A stretch of 64,000 bases of DNA from the NCBI GenBank assembly GCA_003724185.1, contig RHGM01000001.1:682001-746000 (forward strand), read 5' to 3'. The stretch comes from Porphyrobacter sp. IPPAS B-1204 (lineage in GTDB: Bacteria > Pseudomonadota > Alphaproteobacteria > Sphingomonadales > Sphingomonadaceae). Positions 29,822-38,278 of the stretch are shown here, one piece after another. Within the stretch, counting starts at the first letter, position 1. Every line of letters starts with the position of its first letter. The notes beneath the pieces were generated by a model. The model was not told the DNA's origin and did not search any database. It worked only from the letters and a program-made list of their open reading frames with translations. The translations under genes were made by a program, and so were the position numbers.

Positions 29822-31918
29822 TTAACCCGCCTTTTTCCGCAATCGCCATGCATGCAGCAGCGGTTCCGTATAGCCGCTCGGCTGCTCCAAGCCCTTGAAG
29901 ATCAGTTCCTTCGCCGCGCTGAAGGCTGCACCGCTCTCGTTGCCGGTCAGCGGCTCGTAAAGCGGATCGCCTGCGTTCTGCGCGTCAACCTTGGCGGCCA
30001 TGCGGGCGAGCGAGTCCATCACCTGCGCCTCGCTCACCACCCCGTGCAGCAGCCAATTGGCGATGTGCTGCGAGGAGATGCGCAAAGTCGCGCGGTCTTC
30101 CATCAGACCCACATCGTTGATGTCGGGTACCTTGGAACAGCCGACACCCTGATCGACCCAGCGCACGACATACCCCAGCAATCCCTGACAATTATTGTCG
30201 AGCTCCTCGCGGATTTCCGCCTCCGACCAGTTCACGCCATCTGCCAGCGGAATGCTGAGCAATGCGTCGAGGCCCATCGGTTCGGGCAGCGTCTTCTGCA
30301 CGGCGAAGACATCCTCCGCATGATAGTGCAGCGCGTGCAGCGTCGCCGCGGTGGGGGACGGCACCCACGCGGTGTTGGCGCCGGCGCGCAGATGGGCGAT
30401 CTTCTCGACCATCATCTGCCCCATCAGATCAGGCGCGGCCCACATGCCCTTGCCGATCTGCGCCTTGCCCGAGAGGCCATGCCTGAGGCCGATGGCGACG
30501 TTGCGCGCCTCGTAAGCCTTGAGCCAGTCAGAGCCCTTCATCGCGCCCTTGCGCAGCATCGGCCCGGCGCGCATCGAGGTGTGGATTTCGTCCCCCGTCC
30601 GGTCGAGGAAGCCGGTGTTGATGAACACGATCCGGTCGCGCACCGCGTGGATGCAGGCGGCAAGGTTGGCCGATGTGCGGCGTTCCTCGTCCATCACGCC
30701 GACCTTGATCGTGTGGCGCGGCAGGCCGAGCAGGTCTTCCACCGCATCGAACAGGTCATTGGTGAAGGCGCACTCTTCCGGCCCGTGCATCTTGGGTTTG
30801 ACGATGTAGATCGAGCCGCAGCGCGAGTTGCCGAATGTTCCGTGGCCCTCCACGTCCAGCGTGCTGATCGCGCTGGTGAAGACCGCGTCCATGATGCCCT
30901 CGGGGATTTCGCCGCCGTCGGGGAGGCGGATCGCCGGGTTGGTCATCAGGTGGCCGACATTGCGCACGAACATCAGGCTGCGGCCTGACAGGGTGTGGGT
31001 GGTGCCGTCGGCGGCGGTGAAGGTCTTGTCGCCTGCCAGTGTGCGGGTGAGCGTCTTGCCGCCCTTTTCAAAGCTCTCCGACAGATCACCGCGGATAATG
31101 CCGAGCCAGTTGGTGTAGGCGAGCAGCTTGTCCTCGGCATCGACCGCCGCGACCGAGTCCTCGCAATCGGCGATGGTGGTGAGCGCGGATTCGACGATGA
31201 TGTCGGCGATGCCCGCCTTATCGGTCGCGCCCACGGGCGTGCCGGAATCGAACACCACTTCGATGTGCAAGCCGTTGTTCCTGAACAACAGACCCTTTTC
31301 GGTCTCACCGATATATTGCGCCGGGTCAGCCAACGTGATGCCGTCGCGGCCGGTCACATCGGCCCAGCTACCGCTCGCCAGCGGGAAGGCGGAATCGAGG
31401 AACTGCCGCCCGCGCGCGATCACCGCAGCGCCGCGTGCCGCGTCATAACCGCCGGGATTTGCGGGGGGCGCATCGAGCGCGTCGGTGCCGTAGAACGCAT
31501 CATACAGGCTCCCCCAGCGCGCATTCGCCGCGTTGAGCAAGAATCGCGCATTGAGGATCGGCACCACCAGCTGCGGCCCGGCCATTGTCGCGATTTCGGG
31601 GTCAACGTTCTGGGTGCCGATCTGGAACGCCCCCGGCTCGGGCACGAGGTAACCGATTTCGGTCAGGAACGCCCGGTAAGCTGCCGGGTCATGCGGCTGC
31701 CCGGCACGATCAGTGTGCCATGCGTCAATCTGCGCCTGCAGGGCCTCTCGCTTGGCCAGCAGAGCGGCATTGCGCGGGGCGAAGGTGGCCAGAAGCGCGG
31801 CAAAGCCCTGCCAGAACGCGCCCGTATCACGCCCGAGCGGACCCAGAACCTCCGTTTCGAGGAAGGTCGCCAGCCGGGAATCGATAGCGATGCCAGCGCG
31901 GGTGGTCATGTCAGTCAT
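29822..31918 (-). CDS. glcB: malate synthase G
   Basis: This enzyme condenses glyoxylate with acetyl-CoA to malate in the glyoxylate bypass. At 698 residues it is the G isoform (about 720), not the ~540-residue A isoform. Signatures include [27 protein letters not shown], the MHGPEECAF block, [22 protein letters not shown] and [13 protein letters not shown]. It ends with the helical cap region [23 protein letters not shown]. Isocitrate lyase is not in this window. The start at 31918 may be replaced by the ATG at 31906 (MTTRAG). It is divergent from the arginine succinylation operon. Confidence 0.96.
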   Translation of the reverse strand: MTDMTTRAGIAIDSRLATFLETEVLGPLGRDTGAFWQGFAALLATFAPRNAALLAKREALQAQIDAWHTDRAGQPHDPAAYRAFLTEIGYLVPEPGAFQIGTQNVDPEIATMAGPQLVVPILNARFLLNAANARWGSLYDAFYGTDALDAPPANPGGYDAARGAAVIARGRQFLDSAFPLASGSWADVTGRDGITLADPAQYIGETEKGLLFRNNGLHIEVVFDSGTPVGATDKAGIADIIVESALTTIADCEDSVAAVDAEDKLLAYTNWLGIIRGDLSESFEKGGKTLTRTLAGDKTFTAADGTTHTLSGRSLMFVRNVGHLMTNPAIRLPDGGEIPEGIMDAVFTSAISTLDVEGHGTFGNSRCGSIYIVKPKMHGPEECAFTNDLFDAVEDLLGLPRHTIKVGVMDEERRTSANLAACIHAVRDRIVFINTGFLDRTGDEIHTSMRAGPMLRKGAMKGSDWLKAYEARNVAIGLRHGLSGKAQIGKGMWAAPDLMGQMMVEKIAHLRAGANTAWVPSPTAATLHALHYHAEDVFAVQKTLPEPMGLDALLSIPLADGVNWSEAEIREELDNNCQGLLGYVVRWVDQGVGCSKVPDINDVGLMEDRATLRISSQHIANWLLHGVVSEAQVMDSLARMAAKVDAQNAGDPLYEPLTGNESGAAFSAAKELIFKGLEQPSGYTEPLLHAWRLRKKAG

Positions 31919-32045
31919 GGGTGTCCTCTTTGGTTGGCTGGGCCTGGGGAGGAGAGGACGTGTCTGTTAGGGGGGCGCTATGGCAAAGGGGAGAGCCGAT
32001 TGCAACGGGTTGGCCCAGCGCGCCTGCGCGGCTAGAGGGGGTGCA

Positions 32046-33242
32046 ATGAGAGAGGACGGGACCCTGACAGCCATCGACGGCGCAGCCATGCTTGCTCAGG
32101 TGCAGGCGTGGAGCGCGATCAACACCGGCACGGCGAATCTCGCCGGGTTGGCGCTGCAGGCCGATGCACTGGCGCAGGCCTTTGGCGCGCTGCCCGGCAC
32201 GGTCGAACTGGTCGATCCCGCGCCCGTCACCGCAGTCGCCGCCGATGGCAGCGCCTTTGAAAAGCCCCACGGGCAGCATCTGGTGGTGCGGGTGCGCCCG
32301 CAGGCCAACCGCCGGATCCTGCTGACGGGGCACATGGACACGGTGTTTCCCGCCGACCACCCGTTCCAGCACCAGCGCTGGCTGGATGGGGAGACGCTGA
32401 ACGGCCCCGGTGTCGCCGACATGAAGGGCGGGATTGCAGTCATGCTGCACGCGCTGATGGCGTTCGAACAAAGCGCCGCCGCGAGCGCGCTGGGGTACGA
32501 CGTGCTGATCAATTCGGACGAGGAAACCGGCTCACTCGCCAGCAACGCGCTGATTGCCGAGATGGCCGCGGGCAAGCTGGCCGCGTTGACCTATGAACCG
32601 GCAGCCCTGCCGGACGGGACACTGGCGCATGAACGCGGCGGGACGGGGAATTACTCGATCACTGTCACCGGCAAGTCGGCCCACGCCGGGCGTAACCCGC
32701 ACGAAGGGCGCAACGCTATCGTCGCCGCGGCCGATTTGATCCTGCGGCTGAAGGCGCTCGAAACGCCCGAAATCACCATAAACCCCGCCAAGCTGGAAGG
32801 CGGCGCGGCCAACAACGTGGTGCCCGATCACGCCGTGCTGCGCTTCAACATCCGCCCCAAGACGGTCGAGGCCGGCGCTGCCTTCGACCACGCGCTCAGC
32901 CACCTGCTGATCGACATTCAGGCCGCGCATGATGTCGCCACCCACCGCCACGGCGGCGTCACCCGCCCGCCAAAGAAGGTGGACGCCAAGGCGCAGCGCC
33001 TGTTCGATCTGGTGCGCGAATGCGGGGCAGAGCTGGGCGAGGACATCCGCTGGCAGGCCTCTGGCGGGGTGTGCGATGGTAACAATATCGCAGCCTGCGG
33101 CGTCCCGGTGGTCGACACCATGGGCGTGTGCGGCGGGGCGATCCATTCGCCTGACGAATATCTGATTGTCCCCAGCCTGGTGACCCGCGCAAGGCTATCC
33201 GCCCGCGTGATCGAGCGTCTTGCTCAAGGAGCCCTATCGTGA
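32046..33242 (+). CDS. M20-family metallohydrolase, probable member of the arginine succinylation operon
   Basis: A 398-residue M20 dipeptidase/deacylase-type enzyme. The metal ligands are visible: H and D in TGHMDTVFP, D in GPGVADMKGG, the catalytic and ligand glutamates in NSDEETGS, and H in IHSPDEY. The dimerisation domain lies around HERGGTGNYSITVTG to NVVPDHAVLRFNIRP. It resembles glutamate carboxypeptidases. Its stop overlaps the astA start (GTGA, 4 bp), so it is part of the arginine pathway operon and might hydrolyse an N-succinyl amino acid. That role is inferred from context only. Confidence 0.88.
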   Translation: MREDGTLTAIDGAAMLAQVQAWSAINTGTANLAGLALQADALAQAFGALPGTVELVDPAPVTAVAADGSAFEKPHGQHLVVRVRPQANRRILLTGHMDTVFPADHPFQHQRWLDGETLNGPGVADMKGGIAVMLHALMAFEQSAAASALGYDVLINSDEETGSLASNALIAEMAAGKLAALTYEPAALPDGTLAHERGGTGNYSITVTGKSAHAGRNPHEGRNAIVAAADLILRLKALETPEITINPAKLEGGAANNVVPDHAVLRFNIRPKTVEAGAAFDHALSHLLIDIQAAHDVATHRHGGVTRPPKKVDAKAQRLFDLVRECGAELGEDIRWQASGGVCDGNNIAACGVPVVDTMGVCGGAIHSPDEYLIVPSLVTRARLSARVIERLAQGALS

Positions 33243-34255
33243 CCTTTCGCCTGCGCGCCGCCCGGTCTGCCGATCTTGAAGCGCTGTATGAAATGGCCAA
33301 GCTGACCGGTGGCGGGTTCACCAACCTGCCGCCAGACCGCGCCGCCCTGAAAACCAAGCTCGAACGCGCCGAGGCCGCCTTTGCGCATGATACCGACAGC
33401 CTTGCGGACGAGTTGTTCGTGCTGGTGCTGGAGGATGCCCGCAGCGGCGCGGTACGCGGCACGTGCCAGCTGATGAGCCAGGTGGGACAACGCTGGCCGT
33501 TCTATTCCTACCGCCTCAACACCCTGACCCAATACTCGCAGGAGCTGGACCGCACGGTGCGCGCGGAGCTTCTCAGCCTTGTCACCGATCTGGAAGGGTC
33601 GAGCGAGGTTGGCGGGCTGTTCCTCCACCCCAACGAGCGCGCAGGCGGTCTTGGCCTGCTGCTCGCCCGGTCACGCTATCTGTTCGTGGCGATGCACCGC
33701 AAACGCTTTGCCGATCGCATTCTGGCAGAGCTGCGCGGCATCATCGACGAACGCGGCGGATCGCCTTTCTGGGACGGGGTCGCCGGACGCTTCTTCGGGA
33801 TGAGCTTTCAGGACGCGGACTATTTCAACGCCATCAACGGCAACCAGTTCATCGCCGATCTGATGCCCAAGCACCCGGTCTACATCGCCATGCTGAGCGA
33901 GGATGCGCGCAGCGTCATTGGCGTCCCCCACCCCACCGGCCGCGCTGCGATGCGAATGCTGGAGGACGAAGGCTTCCGCGCCGAAGGCTATGTCGACATC
34001 TTCGATGGCGGGCCGACGATGGTGGCGCGCACGGATAACGTCACCAGCGTCAAGAACAGCTGCCAGCGCAAAGTCACCGGAGTGACGGTCAACGAGGGCG
34101 AGCGCGCTATTCTAGCCACCGGGCGGCTCGGCACCTTCCGGGCGTGCTTCGGCGCGCGGGTGCTGGACGGCGAGGACGGTGTCGCCATCGATTCGGCCAG
34201 CGCCGATCTGCTCGACGTGTGCGAAGGCGACATGGTGTGGAGCGTGGGGCGATGA
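33239..34255 (+). CDS. astA: arginine N-succinyltransferase
   Basis: AstA transfers succinyl from succinyl-CoA to the alpha-amino group of arginine, the first step of the ammonia-producing AST pathway. The 338-residue protein has the N-terminal FRLRAARSADLEALYEMA, TGGGFTNLPPD, the block SSEVGGLFLHPNERAGGLG, RFADRILAELRG and IYIAMLSEDA-like VYIAMLSEDARS. Its C-terminal half is characteristic of the AstA/AruF group. GTG start at 33239; its stop overlaps astB (ATGA). Confidence 0.96.
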   Translation: MTFRLRAARSADLEALYEMAKLTGGGFTNLPPDRAALKTKLERAEAAFAHDTDSLADELFVLVLEDARSGAVRGTCQLMSQVGQRWPFYSYRLNTLTQYSQELDRTVRAELLSLVTDLEGSSEVGGLFLHPNERAGGLGLLLARSRYLFVAMHRKRFADRILAELRGIIDERGGSPFWDGVAGRFFGMSFQDADYFNAINGNQFIADLMPKHPVYIAMLSEDARSVIGVPHPTGRAAMRMLEDEGFRAEGYVDIFDGGPTMVARTDNVTSVKNSCQRKVTGVTVNEGERAILATGRLGTFRACFGARVLDGEDGVAIDSASADLLDVCEGDMVWSVGR

Positions 34256-35502
34256 GCATGACCGAAATCAACTTCGACGGGATCGTGGGCCCCTCGCACA
34301 ATTACGCGGGCCTCAGCCTCGGCAATATTGCCAGCGCGACGCATGGGGGTGATCCGTCCTACCCGCGTGCCGCCGCCCTGCAGGGGGTGACGAAAATGCG
34401 CGGCAATCTGGCGCGCCTGGGTGTGCAGGGCTTCCTGCTGCCGCTTCCCCGCCCCAACTCCGCGCTGCTGGATGCGCTGGCGCTGGATGACACAACCCCG
34501 CCCCAGCTGCGCGCTGCTGCATGGTCAGCTTCGAGCATGTGGACCGCCAATGCTGCGACCGTCTCGCCCGCTCCTGACACCGCCGATGGGCGATGCCACC
34601 TGACGCCGGCGAACCTTGTCACCATGCTGCACCGTGCGCAGGAATGGCCCGACACCAAGCGACAGCTCGCCATTGCTTTCGGCGATGCCCGCCACTTCGC
34701 CATTCACGACGCCGTCCCGCCAAGCTTCGGCGATGAAGGCGCGGCGAACCACATGCGCCTGTGCGAAAGCCACGATGCGCCCGGCGTGGAGGTGTTTGTC
34801 TATGGCCGCACCGGGGGACGCTTCCCCGCGCGCCAGCACGAACAGGCGAGCCGCATCGTCGCGCGCCGCCACGGGCTGGCGCCCGACCGCACGGTGTTCA
34901 TCGAACAGAACCCTGACGCCATCGCGGTAGGTGCTTTCCACAATGACGTGGTCGCGGTAGCAAACGGGCGCGTGTTGTTCACCCATGACAAGGCCTTTGC
35001 CGACCAGCAGGGTGCCTATGATGCAATCCGCGCCGCCTTTCCCGCGCTGGAGGTGGTCGAGGTGCCGTCTTCCGCCGTTACTCTGGAAGAGGCGATCCGC
35101 ACCTACCTTTTCAATGCGCAGCTGCTCACCCTGCCCTCGGGCGAGATGGCTTTGATCGTGCCCGAGGAATGCCGCGAAAGTTCTGCCGTGTGGACCTGGG
35201 TGGAAACCATGCTGGCGGGGAACGGCCCGATCCGCGACGTGATCCCTGTCGATGTGCGGCAGTCGATGGCCAACGGCGGCGGCCCGGCCTGCCTGCGGCT
35301 GCGCGTGGTGTGCGATCCGGCCACGGTCGATCCGCGCTTTCTGTTGGACGGGGCCAAGGCTGATCTTCTCGAAAAGGTCATTGCAGCGCATTGGCCCGAA
35401 CAGATTGATCCGTCCGATATTGGGTCGGATGCACTCGCAGACAGCGTGATTTCGGCACGTCTTGCCTTGCTGAATGCGCTCGATCTGGCACAGCTTGGTT
35501 AA
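34252..35502 (+). CDS. astB: N-succinylarginine dihydrolase
   Basis: AstB converts N2-succinylarginine to succinylornithine, CO2 and two ammonia. The 416-residue protein starts with INFDGIVGPSHNYAGLS. It contains SSMWTANAATVSPAPDT and RHFAIHDAVP, and ends with the catalytic-cysteine block SMANGGGPACLRLRVV. Its ATG overlaps the astA stop by 4 bp; the frame is open further upstream but the conserved N-terminus begins here. The later genes of the pathway (astC, astD, astE) are not in the window. Confidence 0.97.
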   Translation: MSMTEINFDGIVGPSHNYAGLSLGNIASATHGGDPSYPRAAALQGVTKMRGNLARLGVQGFLLPLPRPNSALLDALALDDTTPPQLRAAAWSASSMWTANAATVSPAPDTADGRCHLTPANLVTMLHRAQEWPDTKRQLAIAFGDARHFAIHDAVPPSFGDEGAANHMRLCESHDAPGVEVFVYGRTGGRFPARQHEQASRIVARRHGLAPDRTVFIEQNPDAIAVGAFHNDVVAVANGRVLFTHDKAFADQQGAYDAIRAAFPALEVVEVPSSAVTLEEAIRTYLFNAQLLTLPSGEMALIVPEECRESSAVWTWVETMLAGNGPIRDVIPVDVRQSMANGGGPACLRLRVVCDPATVDPRFLLDGAKADLLEKVIAAHWPEQIDPSDIGSDALADSVISARLALLNALDLAQLG

Positions 35503-35596
35503 CGCATTTGGCGATGTGCCCGGCCTGCGCGTAAGGTTACCCCAATGTTAAAGCGACTCAGCCACGGGGCCAGTCGCAAAAAGGGTCGGAGACGCG

Positions 35597-35848
35597 ATGC
35601 TGCGCAAGCTTGGAAGGCTGTTCGTGATCAAGACGCGCTTTGAGGCGTTTCTGATCATCTACGCCCTTGCCTTGGGTTCGAGCGCGCGCGGGATGATCTA
35701 TCTGCAGGATTACCCCGGTTTTGGCGGCAAGCTGCTGTTTCTGGCGACCACCGGTGCGGTGTTTCTGGCCGGTGCGAAGATCCTCGATTGCCTGCGGCTG
35801 GAGCAGGAAGTGGCGATGCTGAGAACGCAGCAGGACATGCGCGACTAG
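35597..35848 (+). CDS. small two-helix membrane protein
   Basis: An 83-residue protein with a basic N-terminus (RKLGRLFVIKTRFEAFLI) and two hydrophobic stretches (LIIYALALGSSA and LLFLATTGAVFLAGAKI). A charged C-terminal helix follows (RLEQEVAMLRTQQDMRD). It has the look of a conserved sphingomonad small membrane protein; family and function are unknown. A GGAGACG ribosome site lies just before the ATG. It lies 94 bp after astB, so it may be transcribed separately. Confidence 0.72.
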   Translation: MLRKLGRLFVIKTRFEAFLIIYALALGSSARGMIYLQDYPGFGGKLLFLATTGAVFLAGAKILDCLRLEQEVAMLRTQQDMRD

Positions 35849-35942
35849 ATCCGAAGACGCTCCTGCCCGCGGAGCGTTTTCGCTTGCTCAGCCCCTTCAA
35901 GCAGGACGAACCCTGTCATTGGGGCAAAATGCGAAAACAACA

Positions 35943-35980
35943 ACGCCCGCCACGCGGAAATCCCTGCGCGTGACGGGCGT
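35943..35980. terminator. long inverted repeat, probable terminator for the minus-strand RiPP-like transcript
   Basis: A 14-bp stem with a single mismatch (arms 35943-35956 and 35967-35980, loop of 10). Reading the minus strand, the stem is followed by a T-rich run (GTTGTTGTTTTC), fitting a terminator about 110 bp after the candidate precursor gene at 36094-36252. On the plus strand the T run is weak, so it may also end the 35597-35848 message, less efficiently. Confidence 0.65.
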
Positions 35981-36093
35981 CGTGTTGGTTTAAGGCAAGC
36001 CTGAAAGATGACCGGTGGGAGCTATTGCCGTCTGCGGGTCAGCCTTGGCGACCAGCGTCAGAGCAACCCGCACCTTATCGGTCAGCCGGTAGC

Positions 36094-36252
36094 TTAGGGC
36101 CTGCGGTTTGCGTTTTGGCTGTTTGCGTTCTCATCAATCGGCCCGCTGCCTGCAGCGGTCATCTTGGAGAACAAGCCGAAAATTGTCAGCTTGGGCGCAG
36201 TGTAAGCGGCTTTGTTCGTCTGCATCGCTGAGACGCGTACGCGATCGGTCAT
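36094..36252 (-). CDS. candidate orphan lasso-type RiPP precursor peptide
   Basis: A 52-residue minus-strand frame (or 43 residues if the ATG at 36225 is used) with the motif of lasso-peptide leaders: YTAPKLTIFG at residues 17-26 (Y-x-x-P-x-L, then FG), followed by MTAAGSG. Thr32 would be the conserved penultimate leader threonine. If the core starts at Ala34, Asp40 is core position 7 and Glu41 position 8, the places where the macrolactam acceptor lies in lasso peptides; if it starts at Gly35 they become 6 and 7. The tail is polar (NANSQNANRRP). No B protease, cyclase or transporter genes are near. A terminator-like hairpin lies downstream. Expression is not proven. Confidence 0.6.
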   Translation of the reverse strand: MTDRVRVSAMQTNKAAYTAPKLTIFGLFSKMTAAGSGPIDENANSQNANRRP

Positions 36253-36300
36253 TGAGAGGCTTTCTTGGATGGACGGTAACGACCCGGCGCGCGCCATTGG

Positions 36301-36338
36301 GTGGGTCAGTTTTGTTTTGCAACAAAAATTTGGCCCAC
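36301..36338. repeat. 38-base two-part hairpin in the leader of the RiPP-like gene
   Basis: The outer stem 36301-36308 pairs with 36331-36338 (one G-T wobble), and an inner stem TTTTGTT (36310-36316) pairs with AACAAAA (36321-36327) around a TTGC loop. On the minus strand it lies about 50 bp before the ATG at 36252, so it would form in the 5' untranslated leader of the candidate precursor mRNA. It could also be a terminator remnant; it lacks a clean T run on either strand. Confidence 0.6.
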
Positions 36339-36387
36339 GTTTTGGCGCGCTTAGCGCTCGCATAGACGATTTGACCGCCATACGTTT

Positions 36388-36413
36388 GTAAATATATGTA
36401 AATATCTTAAGAT
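36388..36413. repeat. 10-bp-spaced direct repeats and palindrome, possible operator/promoter
   Basis: GTAAATAT occurs at 36388-36395 and again at 36398-36405, exactly one helical turn apart. The second copy runs into the palindrome ATCTTAAGAT (36404-36413). The block lies in the AT-rich patch some 140 bp upstream of the minus-strand candidate precursor start, as expected for a promoter and regulator-binding region. No regulator gene is nearby. Confidence 0.45.
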
Positions 36414-36659
36414 AGGAATATATCGTTTGGAGCGCCGATAGGTCGCTGCTGCCCGCTGCGCTCGCCACGATCGGTATTCCCAGCCCGATGCACCGATGGA
36501 ACCGATTCGGGGTCTCGCGGCTCAAGGCATCCCAAGCCAAGACAGAAAGCCGCCGATTCGGCCGCACCGTACCAACGTGTGCAAGCCGCGCGCCCTTGAT
36601 GGGGGAGCCAGGCTGTCACGCCCGCAGCAGCCGACGCGCCTATGGTCGAGTTTCGGGAA

Positions 36660-37036
36660 GGTGGGGGTTTCTGTTGCTACGTACCCCCGGACGCCCGGTA
36701 TCCGATTCTGTTGCCCGGTTCGGTCCAACCGCGCTTTTTGGCCTAGTAAAAGAAGGGCGTTAGCCCATCAATTACGCAGCGATTGCGAGTGCTTCGTTAT
36801 CGTTGGCACTTATGGTTTTTGAGCCTTATGCGGGTTACTCAGCCCGGGCAAAAACTACGCTTTTCAACACACGTCGATCCTGGTTCGGCCCCATCAGCTG
36901 AGCCGCTCGATCGGCACGCTTCACGCGTGCTGACCGCACTGCCCGGCCCAGATGGTGGAGCCGCCGGGTACTGCCCCCGGGTCCGTTGCATCTATTGTAC
37001 GCAGCAATTTATTGCCATATCCGGTCGAAACCGGCA
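36660..37036 (-). ncRNA. ssrA: circularly permuted two-piece tmRNA
   Basis: tmRNA rescues stalled ribosomes and tags their products. On the minus strand the acceptor piece comes first and ends with the T-arm and GGCTCCACCA (3' end at 36953). A ~60-base intervening segment (36893-36952) follows. Then the coding piece begins at GGGGCCG (36892). The pieces form a perfect 7-bp acceptor stem, GGGGCCG with CGGCTCC, with the conserved G-U at the third pair. The tag frame at 36772-36807 encodes ANDNEALAIAA then TAA. This permuted order is the alphaproteobacterial form. The outer ends (about 37036 and 36660) are estimated from typical piece lengths. Confidence 0.93.
36772..36807 (-). other. tmRNA tag reading frame (ANDNEALAIAA)
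   Basis: Eleven codons from GCC at 36807 down to GCG, then TAA. The product ends in the small hydrophobic residues AIAA that ClpXP-type proteases recognise, and the ANDN start is the alphaproteobacterial pattern. Immediately after the stop, GGGC-TAAC-GCCC forms a short stem, as expected for the helix following the tag. Confidence 0.92.
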
Positions 37037-37082
37037 CCGAGCGATATAGCGCGGCAATCCTGAATGTGAAGTGAGCGCGGGC

Positions 37083-37502
37083 CTACTTCTTCAGCGCATC
37101 GCGGATTTCGACCAGCAGCTCCACCTCGGTCGGGCCGGCAGGGGCCGCTTCTTCGGGCTTGGCGAATTGCGCGCTGACCTTGTTCACGTATCGCACCAAC
37201 AGGAAGATGATGAAGGCCAGGATCAGGAAGTTGATGATCACCGAAACAAACGCCCCCAGCCCCAGCACATTGGCCCCCGCCTCGCGCGCGGCGGCAAGCG
37301 GCGTGCCCGGTGCGACTTCGCCCGAGAGCACAAGGTAGCGATCCGAAAAGTCGATATTGCCGAAGATCGCCCCGACGATCGGCATGATGATCTCGTCCGT
37401 CAGCGACTTGACGATCGCCCCGAACGCGGCGCCGATGATGACACCCACCGCCAGATCGATGACATTGCCCTTGGCGATGAAAGCCTTGAATTCCGAAAAC
37501 AT
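37083..37502 (-). CDS. mscL: large-conductance mechanosensitive channel
   Basis: MscL is a pentameric inner-membrane valve opened by membrane tension in hypo-osmotic shock. The 139-residue protein has the conserved N-terminal amphipathic helix and first pore helix ([24 protein letters not shown]), a periplasmic loop, and the second helix ([23 protein letters not shown]). Its cytoplasmic bundle helix ends [14 protein letters not shown]. It is encoded just upstream of ssrA in the same direction, with 46 bp between its stop and the estimated tmRNA 5' end. Confidence 0.97.
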   Translation of the reverse strand: MFSEFKAFIAKGNVIDLAVGVIIGAAFGAIVKSLTDEIIMPIVGAIFGNIDFSDRYLVLSGEVAPGTPLAAAREAGANVLGLGAFVSVIINFLILAFIIFLLVRYVNKVSAQFAKPEEAAPAGPTEVELLVEIRDALKK

Positions 37503-37670
37503 GGTGATCCCCTTATTGCCTGTTGTTTACCATGTACTGGCACTCTCGCCCGCGCCTGCCAAGCCGCGCGTGCCGCCCGTCCACCGCTTGAACCGGGGAA
37601 GTGGTGTGCTATATGCACAATACAGAACGTCAGCCGGGGCAACCCCCGTGCTTTCAGGAGGGATTGCACA

Positions 37671-38273
37671 ATGACTTTCACCACCATGTTGCGCGGCGCC
37701 TTTGCCGCTGTTGCTGCGCTTGGCCTTGCCGCCTGCGGGATCAATTCGGTCCCGACTGCCGAGGAAGAGGCCAAGGCCAAGTGGGCCGATGTCGAGGCGC
37801 AGTTCCAGCGCCGCGCCAATCTCATCCCCAATCTTGCCGAAGTGACCAAGGGCGCGGGCGAGAACGAACGCTCGATCCTGACACAGGTCACCGAGGCCCG
37901 CGCCAAGGCGACCAGCGTCAACATCACCGGCGATGATCTGAATGATCCCGCCAAGATGGAACAGTTCGCCGCCGCGCAAAGCCAGCTCGGCGCCGGGATC
38001 GGCCGCCTGCTCGCCAGCGTGGAGGCCTACCCCACGATCCAGTCGAACCAGAACTACCTCGCGCTGCAAAGCCAGCTTGAAGGCACCGAAAACCGCATCG
38101 CTGTCGCCATCCGCGACTACAACGAGGCAGTGCGCAAGTATAACACCACGATCCGCACCTTCCCGGATTCAATCGGCGCCAATATCATCCACGGGGCCGA
38201 TCCGATGGTGCCATACAAGGCGGTGACCGCCGGGGCCGAAGCCGCACCGCAGCTCGACATGACATCGAACTGA
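37671..38273 (+). CDS. lemA: LemA family lipoprotein
   Basis: A 200-residue LemA-family protein with a lipoprotein signal (ALGLAAC, Cys at about residue 23). The typical core of a helical bundle shows KWADVEAQFQRRANLIPNLAEVTKG, LTQVTEARAKA, AAQSQLGAGIGRLLASVEAYP and YNEAVRKYNTTIRTFP. LemA proteins sit in envelopes and often partner TPM-domain proteins, three of which follow directly. The AGGAGGG ribosome site is strong. First gene of a four-gene operon. Confidence 0.93.
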   Translation: MTFTTMLRGAFAAVAALGLAACGINSVPTAEEEAKAKWADVEAQFQRRANLIPNLAEVTKGAGENERSILTQVTEARAKATSVNITGDDLNDPAKMEQFAAAQSQLGAGIGRLLASVEAYPTIQSNQNYLALQSQLEGTENRIAVAIRDYNEAVRKYNTTIRTFPDSIGANIIHGADPMVPYKAVTAGAEAAPQLDMTSN

Positions 38274-38278
38274 GCGGC

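Larger units (their letters stand above)
36253..36659. other. AT-enriched intergenic region between the RiPP-like frame and ssrA
   Basis: About 400 bp without a convincing gene. The part from 36290 to 36425 is markedly richer in A and T than the rest of the window and holds a hairpin and short repeats (listed separately). The part from 36440 to 36659 is GC-rich again. Overlapping frames on both strands across it have no recognisable domain and no good ribosome sites. Confidence 0.6.

Noticed and set aside
36301-36338. hairpin interpreted as a CRISPR-like or riboswitch element
   Set aside because: It is a single hairpin, not a repeat array, and matches no riboswitch consensus I know; kept only as a structural feature.
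36253-36567. N-terminal extension of the RiPP-like frame (105 residues upstream of the 36252 start)
   Set aside because: The frame is open to 36567, but the extension runs through the AT-rich repeats and hairpin and shows no coding character; the leader-peptide motif starts after the ATG at 36252.
36488-36763. 91-residue plus-strand frame between the RiPP-like gene and ssrA
   Set aside because: It runs into the tmRNA coding piece on the opposite strand and has no domain or start signals.
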